NCBI GenBank assembly: GCA_008360975.2
Contig: VLJF02000035.1
Span: 868,001 to 932,000, forward strand
Reading direction: 5' to 3'
DNA from: Lichenostomus cassidix
Taxonomy: Eukaryota > Chordata > Aves > Passeriformes > Meliphagidae
Length of the DNA: 64,000 nucleotides
Every line of letters begins with the position of its first letter. Positions within the stretch are counted from its first letter, which is position 1. The translations under genes and the position numbers were made by a program. The notes beneath the pieces were generated by a model. The model did no database searches. It saw only the letters and a list, made by a program, of their open reading frames with translations, and was not told the origin of the DNA. Positions 1 through 25,500 of the stretch are shown here, piece by piece.

Positions 1-700
1 CCCCTCACCATTCTCAATATCTTTTCCCTCACGATTCCCAATGTTTTCCACTCATAATTCCCGTTATTTTCCCCTCACCATTCCCAATGTTGTCCTCTCA
101 CCATTCGCAGCATTTTTTCCCTAAAAATTTTGAGTGTTTCTTCTCACCATTCCCGATAATTTTCCCACACGATTCCCACTGTTTCCCCTCACAATTCCCA
201 ATGTTTTCCCCTCACCATTCCCGTTATTTTCCTCTCACAATTCCCAGTAATTTCTCCAGCCGATTCCCAGTTTTCCCTTCACCATTTCCCACATCTTTCC
301 CCTCACAATTCCCAGTAATTTTCCCTCACCATTCCCAGCATCTTTTCCCTCACAAGTCCCAATGTTTTCCCCTCACAATTCCCGATAATTTTCCCACACG
401 ATTCCCAGTGTTTTCCCCTCACGATTTTCCTTCACCATTCCCGTTATTTTCCCCTCACAACTCCCAGTATTTCTCCCTCACAATTCCCAATGTTTTCCCC
501 TCACTATTCCCGCTGTTCTCCCACAGCATTCCCGCTATTTCTCCCCTCACGATTCCCGCCATTCCCGGCTCTATCCCAGCCACCCCCTCACTCTCCCGCT
601 CCATCCCCACCGCATTCCCGCTTCTTCCCCCCAAATCCCCGCCGTTTTCCCCCCAAATCGCCGCCCTTTCCCCGCCGTTTTCCCGCCGCTCTCCCTCACC
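1..700. repeat. Pyrimidine-rich minisatellite upstream of TBCB
   Basis: Tandem units of roughly 20-25 bp related to CCCCTCACCATTCCCAATGT run from the window start and lose regularity near 560-700, where the sequence becomes more C-rich. The array lies 5' of the TBCB promoter. It gives long open frames on both strands, but their translation is only repeated Pro/Phe/Ser-rich text. No gene is seen. Confidence 0.85.
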
Positions 701-769
701 ATTCCTGACAAAACCGGATCCCCACAAAGCCAGGCTCGTAGGCGCCATCGCCCTCCATGGCTCTGACGT

Positions 770-1302
770 CACTCCCCGCCCACCTCCTCTACATCTCATT
801 GGTCAAACCACCCGTCAATATCCCATCTCGCCTTCCCATTGGTCACACCACCTTAGCCCCGCCCACTATGATTTATTATTGGCCCAGCCTGATTGCTCCG
901 CCCCTTTATTATCGCTATTGGTGAATTCTCCCTTTGACACGCCTCCTCCCTCTTCCTATTGGCTGAACCTCTCCTTGCCCCTCCTCCCGCTCAACCCGTC
1001 CCTTCTCCCTGCCTATTGGTCCAACCCCCTTTCGCCCCGCCCTTCTCCCTCCCTATTGGCCAGCCTCCCCCACGTGCCCCTTTCCGCGCGCTCTGATTGG
1101 CCGCGCCCTCAGGGGCCCCGGCTGTGGCGGCCCGTGAAGGTTCCAGAAGCGGCGCAGCTGCCGGAGGGTGCGGAGCTCCCTGAGGGCCTCGCGAGGCTCC
1201 GGTTCGGCGCTACCGGCAAGGCCCAGAACCGGTTCGGGAGAACCGGAGGCTCCCTGAGGGCCTCGGGGAGCTCCGGCTGGGCGTTCCGGCGGCACCGGAG
1301 CC
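770..1302 (+). promoter_or_regulatory. TBCB: TBCB promoter and 5'UTR with eight phased CCAAT boxes
   Basis: Eight inverted CCAAT boxes (ATTGG on the plus strand) start at 798, 838, 878, 917, 958, 1015, 1055 and 1096. Six of the seven spacings are 39-41 bp and one is 57 bp. GC-box sequence (GCCCCGCCC) lies between several of them and a CACGTG E-box lies near 1071. The GC-rich stretch 1100-1302 immediately before the ATG is the likely 5'UTR; a start site cannot be fixed from sequence. ATTGG with GC boxes is the known NF-Y/SP1 housekeeping layout. Its regular tandem amplification is unusual. Confidence 0.75.
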
Positions 1303-14863
<13,561 letters not shown>

Positions 14864-14979
14864 GCGGAAAATTCCCGAAAAATCCCAAAATTCCCAAAAT
14901 TCTGAGACTTTCCCGCTTTTTTCCGGGAAGATCCGACCGGAAATCGATGTTTTTTCCCTCATTTTCGAGGTGGGAAAAC

Positions 14980-15945
14980 CCCAAAAATTGTGAGTTTGGG
15001 GCCAAAAATTGCGATATGGGATCCAAAATTCCAGATTTGGACACAAAAATTAAAATTTGGGACCCAAAAATTGTGATTTTGGACCCAAAATTTCAGATTT
15101 GGACCCAAAAAATTGCAACTTGGACCCAAAAAATTTTGATTTTGGACCCAAAAATTGCAGTTGGGGAAATAAAAAATTTCGATTTTGGACCCAAAATTGT
15201 GATTTGGGAGCCAAAAATTGTGAGTTTTGGACCCAAAATTCCAGTTTTGGGAGCCAAAAATTGCAATTTGGAGCCAAAAATTGTGATTTTGGACCCAAAA
15301 AATTTTCAATTTTGGATCCAAAGTTGCAGTTTGAGACCCAAAATTGCAGTTTTGGATCCAAAAATTGCAATTTGAGACCCAAAAAATTTCAATTTTTGAA
15401 TCAAAAATTGCGATTTGGGACCCAAAAATTCCAGTTTTGGACCCAAAAATTGTGATTTTATAGCCAAAAATTGAAATTTGGACCCAAAAATTGTGATTTT
15501 GGACCCAAAATTCTAGTTTTGGACCCAAAAACTGTGATTTTGGAGCTCAAAATTCCAGTTTTGGACCCAAAAATTGCAGTTTTCGATCCAAAAAATGTGA
15601 TTTTGGACCCAAAAAATTTCAATTTTGGACCCAAAATTGCAGTTTGGGACACAAAAATTGTGATTTTGGACCCAAAAATTTGTGATTTTGGAGCCAAAAA
15701 TTGTGAGTTTTGGATCCAAGAAATTGTAATTTGGGACCCAAAATTCCTGTTTTGGAGCCCAGAAAATGTCAATTTTGGACCCAAAAACTGCAATTTGGGA
15801 TCCTAAATTGTGATTTTGGACCCAAAAATTGGGATTTTGGAGCTCAAAATTCCAGTTTTGGATCTAAAAATTTCAATTTTGGGCCCAAAAATTGTGATTT
15901 GAGATCCAAAAATCCCAATTTTGGCCCCAAACTTCCCCCCGAAAC
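14980..15945. repeat. TTTTGGACCCAAAAATTG minisatellite in TBCB 3'UTR/downstream
   Basis: About 45-50 units of roughly 20 bp (GATTTTGGACCCAAAAATTG, with GAGCCAAAAATT variants) start about 120 bp after the TBCB stop. The unit contains a short palindromic core (TTTTGG...CCAAAA), so single strands could fold. Confidence 0.85.
15168..15173 (+). terminator. TBCB: Possible TBCB polyadenylation hexamer
   Basis: The first AATAAA I find after the TBCB stop, about 305 bases downstream and inside the minisatellite. It could be a chance variant of the repeat, so the assignment is weak. Confidence 0.3.
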
Positions 15946-15954
15946 CCAAACAAC

Positions 15955-16650
15955 CCGACTGAGGCACCGGAAGGGGCGTGGCTTAAGGGGGGGGCGTGGC
16001 TTGTGCTCTCAGCCAATCAGAAACCTCCAGGTTGAAAGCGTCCAATGGGGGTGCTGGGGGGCGGGGCTTCTCCAGGCCACGCCCACTCAACTTCCGGTGT
16101 GACCACGCCCATTTCCTGTCTGAAGATGTCATTTCCGACGTGACCACGCCCACTTCCGGCCAAAACGCATCACTTCCGGTGTGGCCACGCCCACTTCCGG
16201 CCACGCCCACCCCCAAAATGGCGTTTTAAGGTGAAAAACTTGCAGTTTGAGTTGTTCTTTCCTTGGGGAAAATGGCGGCGATTTTGACCAATCAGCGCGC
16301 GGGATTTGGGGTGAGGGGCGGGGCTTGGGCACGATGGCGGCCATGTTGGTTTCCCAACCAATCACAGCACAGGATCGCCGTGGGGAGGTTGGGCTCAGGA
16401 AATGAGACTTCCGGTGGGCGGGGCTTCGAGGGAAAGGCACTTCCGGTGGGCGGGGCTTCATGGAATGACATCACTTCCTGTTTTTGACCAATCAGCACGC
16501 GGGATTTGGGGGAGGGTGGAGCTTAGGGGGAATGGCATCACTTCCGGTGGGCGGGGCTAGAGGAAAATGGCGGCACTTCCGGATTTTCAACCAATCAGCG
16601 AGCAGGAATTGGGGGGAAGGGGCGGGGCTTGGGAATGGTGACACTTCCTG
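15955..16650. promoter_or_regulatory. Promoter-like motif array, block 1
   Basis: A non-coding block dense in housekeeping-promoter motifs: CCAAT at 16013, 16042, 16288, 16358, 16488 and 16591; many ACTTCCGG/ACTTCCGGTG ETS (GABPA/ELK-type) sites; GGGGCGGGGC and GTGGGCGTGGC/CCACGCCC SP/KLF sites; and AAAATGGCGGC, a YY1-type site. The same set recurs every 70-130 bp, so it is a degenerate tandem array of promoter modules. Nothing downstream reads as a conserved exon. It may be an orphan promoter, a promoter-derived satellite, or the remnant of a lost gene. Confidence 0.65.
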
Positions 16651-17700
16651 GGTTTTGGCGAATTTTGGGTGGAAATTTGGGAATTTGGAGTTAGGAATTT
16701 GGGATTTTCCGATGGGAATTTGGGGATTTTTTTCTGTGGGAATTTTGTGCTCAAAATGGGAATTTTTGGGATTTCTGATTGGGAATTTGGGAAATTTGGG
16801 TGGAATTTTGGGATTTTTGAGTGGAAATTTTGGGAATTTCCCGATGGGAATTTGGCATTTCCGGATGGGAATTTCAGGTATTTCCTGGTGGGAATTTTGG
16901 GGTCAAAATGGGAATTTTGGGATTTCCGGTTGGGAATTTTGGAATTTTGGGTGGAAATTTGGGAATTTGGAATGGGGATTTTGGGATTTCCTGATGGGAA
17001 TGTGGAGATTTTCCAGTGGAAATTCAGGATTTCCCAGTGGGAATTTTGGGATTTCTAATGGGAATTTGGGAATTTTGGGAAACTTGAGAATTCTGGGTGG
17101 AATTTTGGGTGGAAATTTGGGGATTTGGAATGGGATTTTTGGGATTTCCTGATGGGAATTTGAGATTTCCTGGTGGGAATTTTGGGACTTTTCTGTGGGA
17201 ATTTTGGGGTCAAAACAGGAATTTGGGAATTTTGGGTGGAAATTTGGGAATTTCCCGATGGGAATTTGGGATTTCCGGATGGGAATTTTGGGGATTTCCC
17301 AGCGGGAATTTGGCGCTCAAAATGGGAATTTTGGGATTTCCTCATGGAAATTTAGGAATTTTGGGTGGAAATTTGGGAATTTTGGTTGGAAATTTGAGAT
17401 TTCTGATTGGGAATTTGGGATTTTCCTGGTGGAAATTCGGGATTTCCTGGTGGGAATTTTGGGTTCAAATGGGAATTTTGGGATTTCCCGATGGAAATTT
17501 GGGAATTTTGGGTGGAAATTTGGGGATTTTGGATGGGAATTTTGGAATTTCCCAATGGGAATTTGGGATTTCCCTGCAGGAATTTTGGGGTCAAAATGGG
17601 AATTTGGGATTTCTGATTGGGAATTTGGGAATTTTGGGTAGAAATTTGAGATTTTTTTCAATGGGAATTTGGGAATTTTGGGATTTCCCAATGGGAATCA
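16650..17700. repeat. GGGAATTTTGGGATTTCC minisatellite between promoter-like blocks
   Basis: Units of about 20-25 bp (TGGGAATTTGGGATTTCC, GATGGGAATTTGG), with a loosely recurring longer period of about 150-190 bp marked by GGGGTCAAAATGGGAATTTT. Open frames here are repeat-encoded. Confidence 0.85.
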
Positions 17701-18300
17701 GAGGGCGGAGCTCTGGGGAACATGGCGGCACTGCCGGGGCGTCAGCCAATCAGCAAGCAGGAGGAAGGAAAAGGGGTGTGGCCACGGGGAAATGGCAGCA
17801 CTTCCGGTGGGCGTGGCTTCGCTAAAATGGCGGCACTTTCGGTTTCTCAGCCAATCAGAGCACGGGATTCAGGCAGAGGGCGGGGCTTGGGGAATGGCGG
17901 TACTTCCGGTGGGCGTGGCTGCAGGAAAATGGTGGTACTTCCTGGTTTTTGGCCAATCAGCAGGCAGGCTGAAGAAAAAGGGGTGCAGCCACGGGAAAAT
18001 GGCAGAACTTCCGGTGGGCGGAGCCTGAGGAAGGGGCGGGGCTTGGGAAAAACAAGTTACTTCCGGTGGGCGTGGCTACAGGGTGACACTTCCGGTTTCT
18101 CGGCCAATCAGAGCGCAGGATCCCAGGGAGGGGCGGGGCTTGGGCAAGATGGCGGCGCTTCCGGTTTTTCAGCCAATCAGAGTGCGGGATGGGAACGAGG
18201 GGTGGGGCTCAGGAAATGGCACTTCCGGTGGGTGTGGTGGTGTGGGGATGACGTCACTTCCGGTGGGTGTGGCCAGGAAGGGGAGGAGCCTGGCGGCCAT
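17700..18300. promoter_or_regulatory. Promoter-like motif array, block 2
   Basis: The same module as block 1: CCAATCA at 17746, 17851, 17953, 18104 and 18173 (spacings about 105, 102, 151 and 69 bp), each beside CACTTCCGGT, GGGCGTGGC/GGGGCGGGGC and often AAGATGGCGGC or AAAATGGCGGC. A TGACGTCA CRE-like site abuts CTTCCGG near 18249-18261. The block ends at the inferred AP2S1 polyadenylation site. Confidence 0.65.
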
Positions 18301-18310
18301 TTTGAATTTT

Positions 18311-18316
18311 TTTATT
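18311..18316 (-). terminator. AP2S1: Likely AP2S1 polyadenylation signal
   Basis: TTTATT on the plus strand is AATAAA on the gene strand. It sits at the end of a non-repetitive stretch (about 18305-18400) that looks unlike the surrounding minisatellite. That uniqueness suggests it is the conserved 3' end of AP2S1, giving a 3'UTR of about 1.27 kb inflated by repeats. Confidence 0.6.
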
Positions 18317-18399
18317 GCAGTTTTTGGTCACATTTTGGTCACTTGGAGACAAAAATTCACTTTTTTCACACAACGAGAACAGAGAGTGGGGAGGAGGTT

Positions 18400-19565
18400 G
18401 GGGATTTGGGGATTTTTGGGGTTTTTTTTAGATTTTTGGAGATTTTGGGGATTTTTGGGGTTTTTTGGGGAAATTGTTAAGATTTTTTGGGTGATTTTGG
18501 GATATTTTTGGGGGATTTTTTGGGATTTTTTTGGGACTTTTTGGGGATATTTTTTGAGATTTTTTGAGATATTTCTGGGATATTTTTGGGAATATTTTTG
18601 CGATATTTTCTGGGATTTTGGGGTAATTTTGGGGTGATTTTTGAGATATTTTTGGGAGATGTTTGAGATTTTTTTTGGATATTTCAGGATTAATTTTTGG
18701 GTGATTTGGGGATATTTTTGGGGGATTTTTGTGGTGATTTTGGGATATTTTTGGGATATTGTTTGGAGTGATTTTTGAGATATTTTTTGAGTGATTTTGG
18801 GATATTTTTGGGGTATTTTTTGGGATATTTATTGGGATATTTTTGAATTTTTTTTGGGGGTATTTTAGGATTTTTTGGAGTATTTTTGAGCTATTTTAGG
18901 GATATTTTTAGGGCTATTTTGGGGGTGATTTTGGGGGGATTTTTTCATGATATTTTTGGGATATTTTTGCGATTTTTTGAGGATATTTTTGGGCTATTTT
19001 TGAGCTATTTTAGGGATATTTTTGAGGTGATTTTGGGCTATTTTTGGGGCTATTTGGGGGATTTTGGGATATTTTTGAGGATTTTTTGGGATATTTTCAA
19101 GCTATTTTTGGGGTGATTTTGAGATATTTTTTGGGGTATTTTGGGATATTTTTAGCATATTTTTTCATATTTTTAAGGATATTTTTGGGATATTTTTGAG
19201 CTATTTTGGGATATTTTTGGGGGGATTTTTTTCATTATACTTTCGGGATATTTTTGCGATTTTTTGAGGAGATTTTTTAGCTATTTTGGGGATATTTTTG
19301 GGGTGATTTTGGGATATTTTTGGGGGATTTTTTCAGGATATTTTGAGGCTATTTTTATGATTTTTTTTGTACTTTTGGGATATTTTTTCGGGTATTTTGG
19401 GATATTTTTAGCATATTTTTAAGTATATTTTTGGGATATTTTTGAGCTATTTTAGGGATATTTTTGGGGGAATTTTTTCATGATATTTTTGGGATATTTT
19501 TGCGATTTTTTGAGGATATTTTTTAGCTATTTTGGGGATATTTTAGGGGTGATTTTGGGGCAGTT
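18400..19565. repeat. GGGATATTTTTGGGG minisatellite in AP2S1 3'UTR
   Basis: Units of about 15-25 bp (GGGATATTTTTGGGGGATTT, TGAGCTATTTTAGGGATATT) occupy the stretch between the AP2S1 stop and the inferred poly(A) signal, so the mature mRNA would carry over 1 kb of repeat. Confidence 0.85.
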
Positions 19566-19580
19566 TTGGGGGGTTTTGGG

Positions 19581-22500
19581 TCACTCGAGGGACTGCAGCA
19601 TCAGCAGCTGTTTGAGCACCTTGGTCTGACTCGTCTCGCGGATTTCTCCTGCCAGGAACATCTCGTCCACCACTGTGTACACCTGAAAAAAACCAAAATA
19701 ATCCAAAATTATCCCAAAATCCACCCAAAATCCATCCAGGAACATCTCGTCCACCACTGTGTACACCTGGGAGACAAAAAATAACCCAAAATTAGCCAAA
19801 ATTATCCCAAAATCCATCCAGGAACATCTCGTCCACCACTGTGTACACCTGGGAGACAAAAAATAACCCAAAATTAGCCAAAATTATCCCAAAATCCATC
19901 CAGGAACATCTCGTCCACCACGGTGTACACCTGAAAAAAACCAAAAAAATTAACCCAAAATTAGCCAAAAATCATCTAAATCCACCCAAAATCCATCCAG
20001 GAACATCTCATCCACCACTGTGTACACCTGAGAGACAAAAATTAACCCAAAATTAGCCAAAATTATCCCAAAATCAACCAAAATCCATCCTAAAACCATC
20101 CAGGAACATCTTGTCCATCACTGTGTACACCTGGAATCCAAAAAAATCCCAAAAATTATTCCAAAATTATCCCAAAATCCATCCAGGAACATCTCGTCCA
20201 CCACTGTGTACACCTGAGAGACAAAAAATACCAAAATGAACCCAAAATTTATCCCAAAAATCATCTAAATTATCCCAAAATCCATCCAGGAACATCTCGT
20301 CCACCACTGTGTACACCTGGGAGACAAAAAATAACCCAAAAATTACCCCAAAAATCATCTAAATTATCCCAAAATCCATCCAGGAACATCTCATCCACCA
20401 CTGTGTACACCTGGAAACCAAAAAACCCCAAAAATTACCCCAAAAATCAACCCAAAAATCATCTAAATCCACCCAAAATCCATCCAGGAACATCTCGTCC
20501 ATCACTGTGTACACCTGGGAGACAAAAAACCCAAAAATTAACCCAAAAATCATCTAAATTATCCCAAAAACCATCCAGGAACATCTCGTCCACCACTGTG
20601 TACACCTGGGAGACAAAAAATACCAAAATGAACCCAAAATTTAACCCAAAAATCATCTAAATTAACTCAAAATCCATCCAGGAACATCTCATCCACCACT
20701 GTGTACACCTGAGAGCCAAAAAATGACCCAAAATTAGCCAAAAATCATCTAAAATAACCCAAAATCCATCCAGGAACATCTCGTCCACCACTGTGTACAC
20801 CTGGGAGACAAAAAATAACCCAAAATTAGACAAAAATCATCTAAAATAACCCAAAAACTATCCAGGAACATCTCATCCACCACTGTGTACACCTGGAATC
20901 CAAAAAAATCCCAAAAATTATTCCAAAATTATCCCAAAATCCATCCAGGAGCATCTCAACCACCACTGTGTACACCTGGAAATACAAAAAAATTACCCAA
21001 AATCTCCCAAAATTCTCACAAAATCTTCCAAAAAATTCCTCCAAATCTCCCAAAATTCCCCAAAAATCTTTAATAATTCCCAAAAATCTCCCAAGATCCC
21101 CAAAATCTTCCCAAAAATCTCCCCAAATTCCCAAAAATCTTTCAAAAATCTCCCAAAAATCTTCCAAAATTCCCCAAAAATCTCCCAAAATTCCCAAAAA
21201 TCTTTCAAAATTCCCAAAATCTTCCCCAAATTTCCAAAAATTTTCCCAAAAACCTCCCCAAATTCCCAAAAATCTTTCAAAAATCTCCCAAAAAATCTCC
21301 CAAAATTCCCAAAAATCTTTCAAAATTCCCAAAAATCTCCCAAAATTCCCAAAAATATCCCAAAATTCCAAAATCTTCCCAAAAATCTCCCCAAATTCCC
21401 AAAAATCTTTCAAAAATTCCCCAAAAATCTTTAATAATTCCCAAAAATCTCCCAAAATCCCCAAAATCTTCCAAAAATCTTCCAAAAATCTCCCAAAATT
21501 CCCCAAAAATCTCCCAAAATTCCCCAAAAATCTCCCAAAATTCCCCCAAAATCTCCCAAAATTCCCCCAAAATCTCCCAAAATTCCCAAAAATCTCCCAA
21601 AATTCCCCAAAAATCTCCCAAAATTCCCCAAAAATCCCTAAAAATCTTCCCAAAAATCTTCCAAAATTCCCCCAAATCTTTCAAAATCCCCAAAATCCCC
21701 AAAATTTTCCCCAAATTTTCCCAAAATCCCCAAATTCCTTCCCACCTTGTAGAAGTTGAAGACGAGGTCGAGTTCACAGACATTGTGGAAATATTCATTG
21801 AGAACCTGAGGAAAAACCCAATTAATTAACTTAATTAATCACTAATTAATTAATTACATTGGTCCTCATTGACTGAGGGTTAATTACCATCAATTAGTAT
21901 TAATTAGGGTTAATTTGGGGTCAAATTTGCAAATATTATGAGAATACTCCTTGAGAACTTGAGGGAAAAACACTAATTAATTAATTTAATTAATCACCAA
22001 TTAAGTCCGGAAAGGTTTGTTAGCATAAATTAGTGTTAATTAGGGTTAATTAGGGGTCAAGTTCGCAGATATTATGAAAATACTCCTTGAGAACCTGGGG
22101 AAAACCACTAATTAATTAACTTAATTAATCACCGATTAATTAATTACATTGGCCCCCATTAACTGAGGGTTAATTAGGGTTAATTAGGGTTAATTATAGG
22201 TCAAGTTTGCAGCTATTATGGAAATATTCATTGAGAACCTGAGGAAAAACACTCATTAATTAATTTAATTAATCACTAATTAACTCCTGAAGGGTTCATT
22301 AGCAAAAATTAGGGTTAATTATCATTAATTAGGGTTAATTAGGGGTCAAGTTCACAAACATTATGAAAATTCTCACTCAACTCTTAAAGAAAACCCCAAT
22401 TAATTAACTTAATTAACCCCTGGGGGATTTATTAGCATTAATTAACACTAATTAGGGCTAATTAGAGGTCAAGTTTGTAAATATTATGGAAATACTCATT

Positions 22501-25500
22501 GAACACCTAAAGAAAATCCCCAATTAATTAACCAAATCACCTCTTAATTAACCCATGAATATCTCATATTAACCCCTGAGGGTTTCACCATCCCTAATTA
22601 GCACTAATTAGGGTTCATTAGGGTTAATTAGACGTCAAATTTACAGACATTGAGGAAATTCTCATTGAACACCTAAAGAAAAACCCTAATTAATTAACTA
22701 AATTAACCCCTAATTAACCCCTGAAGGTCTCATATTAACCCCTAGGGGATCCATTACCATCAATTAGCATTAATTAGCACTAATTAGGGTTAATTAGAGA
22801 TCAAATTCACTAACATCACAAAAATTCTCATTCAACACCTAAAGCAAAACCCTAATTAATCACCCAAATTACACCCAATTAACCCCTGACTGACTCCTAT
22901 TAACCCCTGAGGATTTCACCATCCCTAATTAACCCTAATTAAGGCTAATTAAAGGTCAAACTCACAAACATTACAAAAATTCTCACTCAGAACCTAGAGA
23001 AAAACCCTAATTAATCACCCAAATCACCCTTTAATTAACCCCTGGATGACTCCCATTAACCCCTGAGGATTTCACCATCCCTAATTAGCACTAATTAGGG
23101 TTAATTAGAGGTCAAATTCACAAACATCACAAAAATTCTCATTCAACACCTAAAGCAAAACCCTAATTAATCACCCAAATCACCCTTTAATTAACCCCTG
23201 AATGACTCCCATTAACCCCAGGGGGTTTCACCACCCCTAATTAACCCCAATTAATGCTAATTAGCACCAATTAGGGTTAATTAGGATTAATTAGAGGTCA
23301 AACTCACAAACATCACAAAAATATTCCCTAAACACCTGAAGAAAAACCTCAACTAATTAACTAAATTAACTCCCAATTAACCCCTGAATGACTCCTATTA
23401 ACCCCTGAGGATTTCACCATCCCTAATTAGCCCTAATTAAGGCTAATTAAAGGTCAAACTCACAAACATTACAAAAATTCTCACTCAGAACCTAAAGAAA
23501 AACCCTAATTAATCACCCAAATCACCTCCTAATTAACCCCTGACTGACTCCCATTAACCCCAGGGGGTTTCACCATCCCTAATTAACCCCAATTAACGCT
23601 AATTAGCGCTAATTAAGCTCACCTCGACGAAGTTGTGGATGGCCTCGAGGTAAGCCAGGTTGTTGTCAGTGACGTCGACGCAAATGCAGAAATACAAACC
23701 TGCGTAGCGCCGATAGATGATCTTGAAATTGCGGAACTGGGAGAGAGAAGGATGGACTGGTTTGGACTGGTTTATACTGGGAGGGACTGGGATGGACTGG
23801 GATGGACTGGGAGGGACTGGGAGGCACTGGGAGGAGCAATCGCGGTGGTTTTGGGGTGAAAAATGGGGATTTTGGGGGTGAAAATGGGGATTTTGGAGAG
23901 AAAAAGGGAACTGGTTTATACTGGGATGCACTGGGAGGGAACTGGGAGGGAATTGGGAGGGGACTAGGAGGGACTGGGATGAACTGGGATGGACTGGGAT
24001 GGACTGGGATTGAACTGGGATGGACTGGGAGGAACAATTGCAGTGGTTTTAGGGTGAAAAATGGGGATTTTGGGGAGAAAAAGGGAACTGGTTTATACTG
24101 GGATGGACTGGGATGGACTGGGAATGGATTGGGAGGCACTGGGAGGCACTACAGCCCAGCGTAGCGCCGATAGATGATCTTGAAATTGCGGAACTGGGAG
24201 AGAGAAAGATGGACTGGTTTGTACTGGTTTATACTGGGAGGGACTGGGAAGGACTGGGAGGAGAGTGGGAGGGACTGGGAGGAACAATCGCGGTGGTTTT
24301 GGGGTGAAAAATGGGGATTTTGAGGGTGAAAATGGGGATTTTGGGGAGAAAAAGGGAACTGGTTTATACTGGGAGGGACTGGGAGGGAACTGGGAGGGAC
24401 TGGGAGGGACTGGGAGGAAAAACCGCAGTGGTTTTGGGGTGAAAATGGGGATTTTCAGGAGAAAAAGGGAACTGGTTTATACTGGGAGGGACTGGGAGGG
24501 ACTAAGAGGAGATTGGGATGGAACTGGGAGGGACTGGGAGGGAAAATCGTGGTGGTTTTAGGGTGAAAAATGGGGATTTTGGGGAGAAAAAGGGAACTGG
24601 TTTATACTGGGATGGACTGGGATGGAACTGGGAGTTACTGGGAGGCACTGGGAGGCACTACAGCCCAGCGTAGCGCTGATAGATGATCTTGAAATTGCGG
24701 AACTGGGAGGGAGAAATATCGACTGGTTTGTACTGGTTTATACTGGGAGGGACTGGGAGGAACAATCACGGTGGTTTTGGGGTGAAAAATGGGGATTTTG
24801 GGGGTGAAAATGGGGATTTTGGGGAGGGAAAGGGAACTGGTTTATACTGGGATGCACTGGGAGGGAACTGGGAGGGACACGGATGGACTGGGATGGACTG
24901 GGATGGACTGGGATTGAACTGGGATGGACTGGGAGGGACTGGGATGGACTGGGATTGAACTGGGATGGACTGGGAGGGACTGGGATGGACTGGGATTGAA
25001 CTGGGATGGACTGGGAGGGACTGGGAGGAACAATCGCAGTGGTTTTAGGGTGAAAAATGGGGATTTTGGGGAGAAAAAGGGAACTGGTTTATACTGGGAG
25101 TTACTGGGAGGGAACTGGGAGGCACTGGGACGGACTGGGACAAACTGGGAGGGACTTGGGGTGTCTTTCCCCCCCACTTCTCCCTCAAAAACCCCAAAAT
25201 TCTCCCCTCAAATCCTAAAATTTCTCCCTAAAAACCCAAATTTTCCCCCCAAGATTCCTGAAACTTCCTCTCAAAAAAATTGCCCTTAAAAAAACCCTAA
25301 ATTTCCCTCCAAAATCCCCAAATTCCACCAAAAACCCCGAATTTTCTCAAAAAAAAATCAAAATTCCTGCAACAAACCCCAAAATTCCCTCAAAAAACTA
25401 CCAAATTTCCCCCCAAAAAAACCCCAAACTTCCCCCCAAAAACCCAAAATTCCCCCCAAAAAAGCCCAAAATTTCCCAAAATTCCCCCTAATCCCCCAAA

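Noticed and set aside
19735..20975. Exon copies as an AP2S1 pseudogene or gene duplication
   Set aside because: Only the first 30 or so bases of one exon are copied, always with its acceptor and filler; no complete exon copy is present.
20968..21759. Lys/Pro/Ser-rich frame and its antisense Gly/Phe frame
   Set aside because: Both are translations of the CCCAAAAATCTCC minisatellite in AP2S1 intron 4.
22160..22205. True interstitial telomere
   Set aside because: The unit is TTAATTAGGG rather than TTAGGG, so it is a look-alike within an AT-rich minisatellite.
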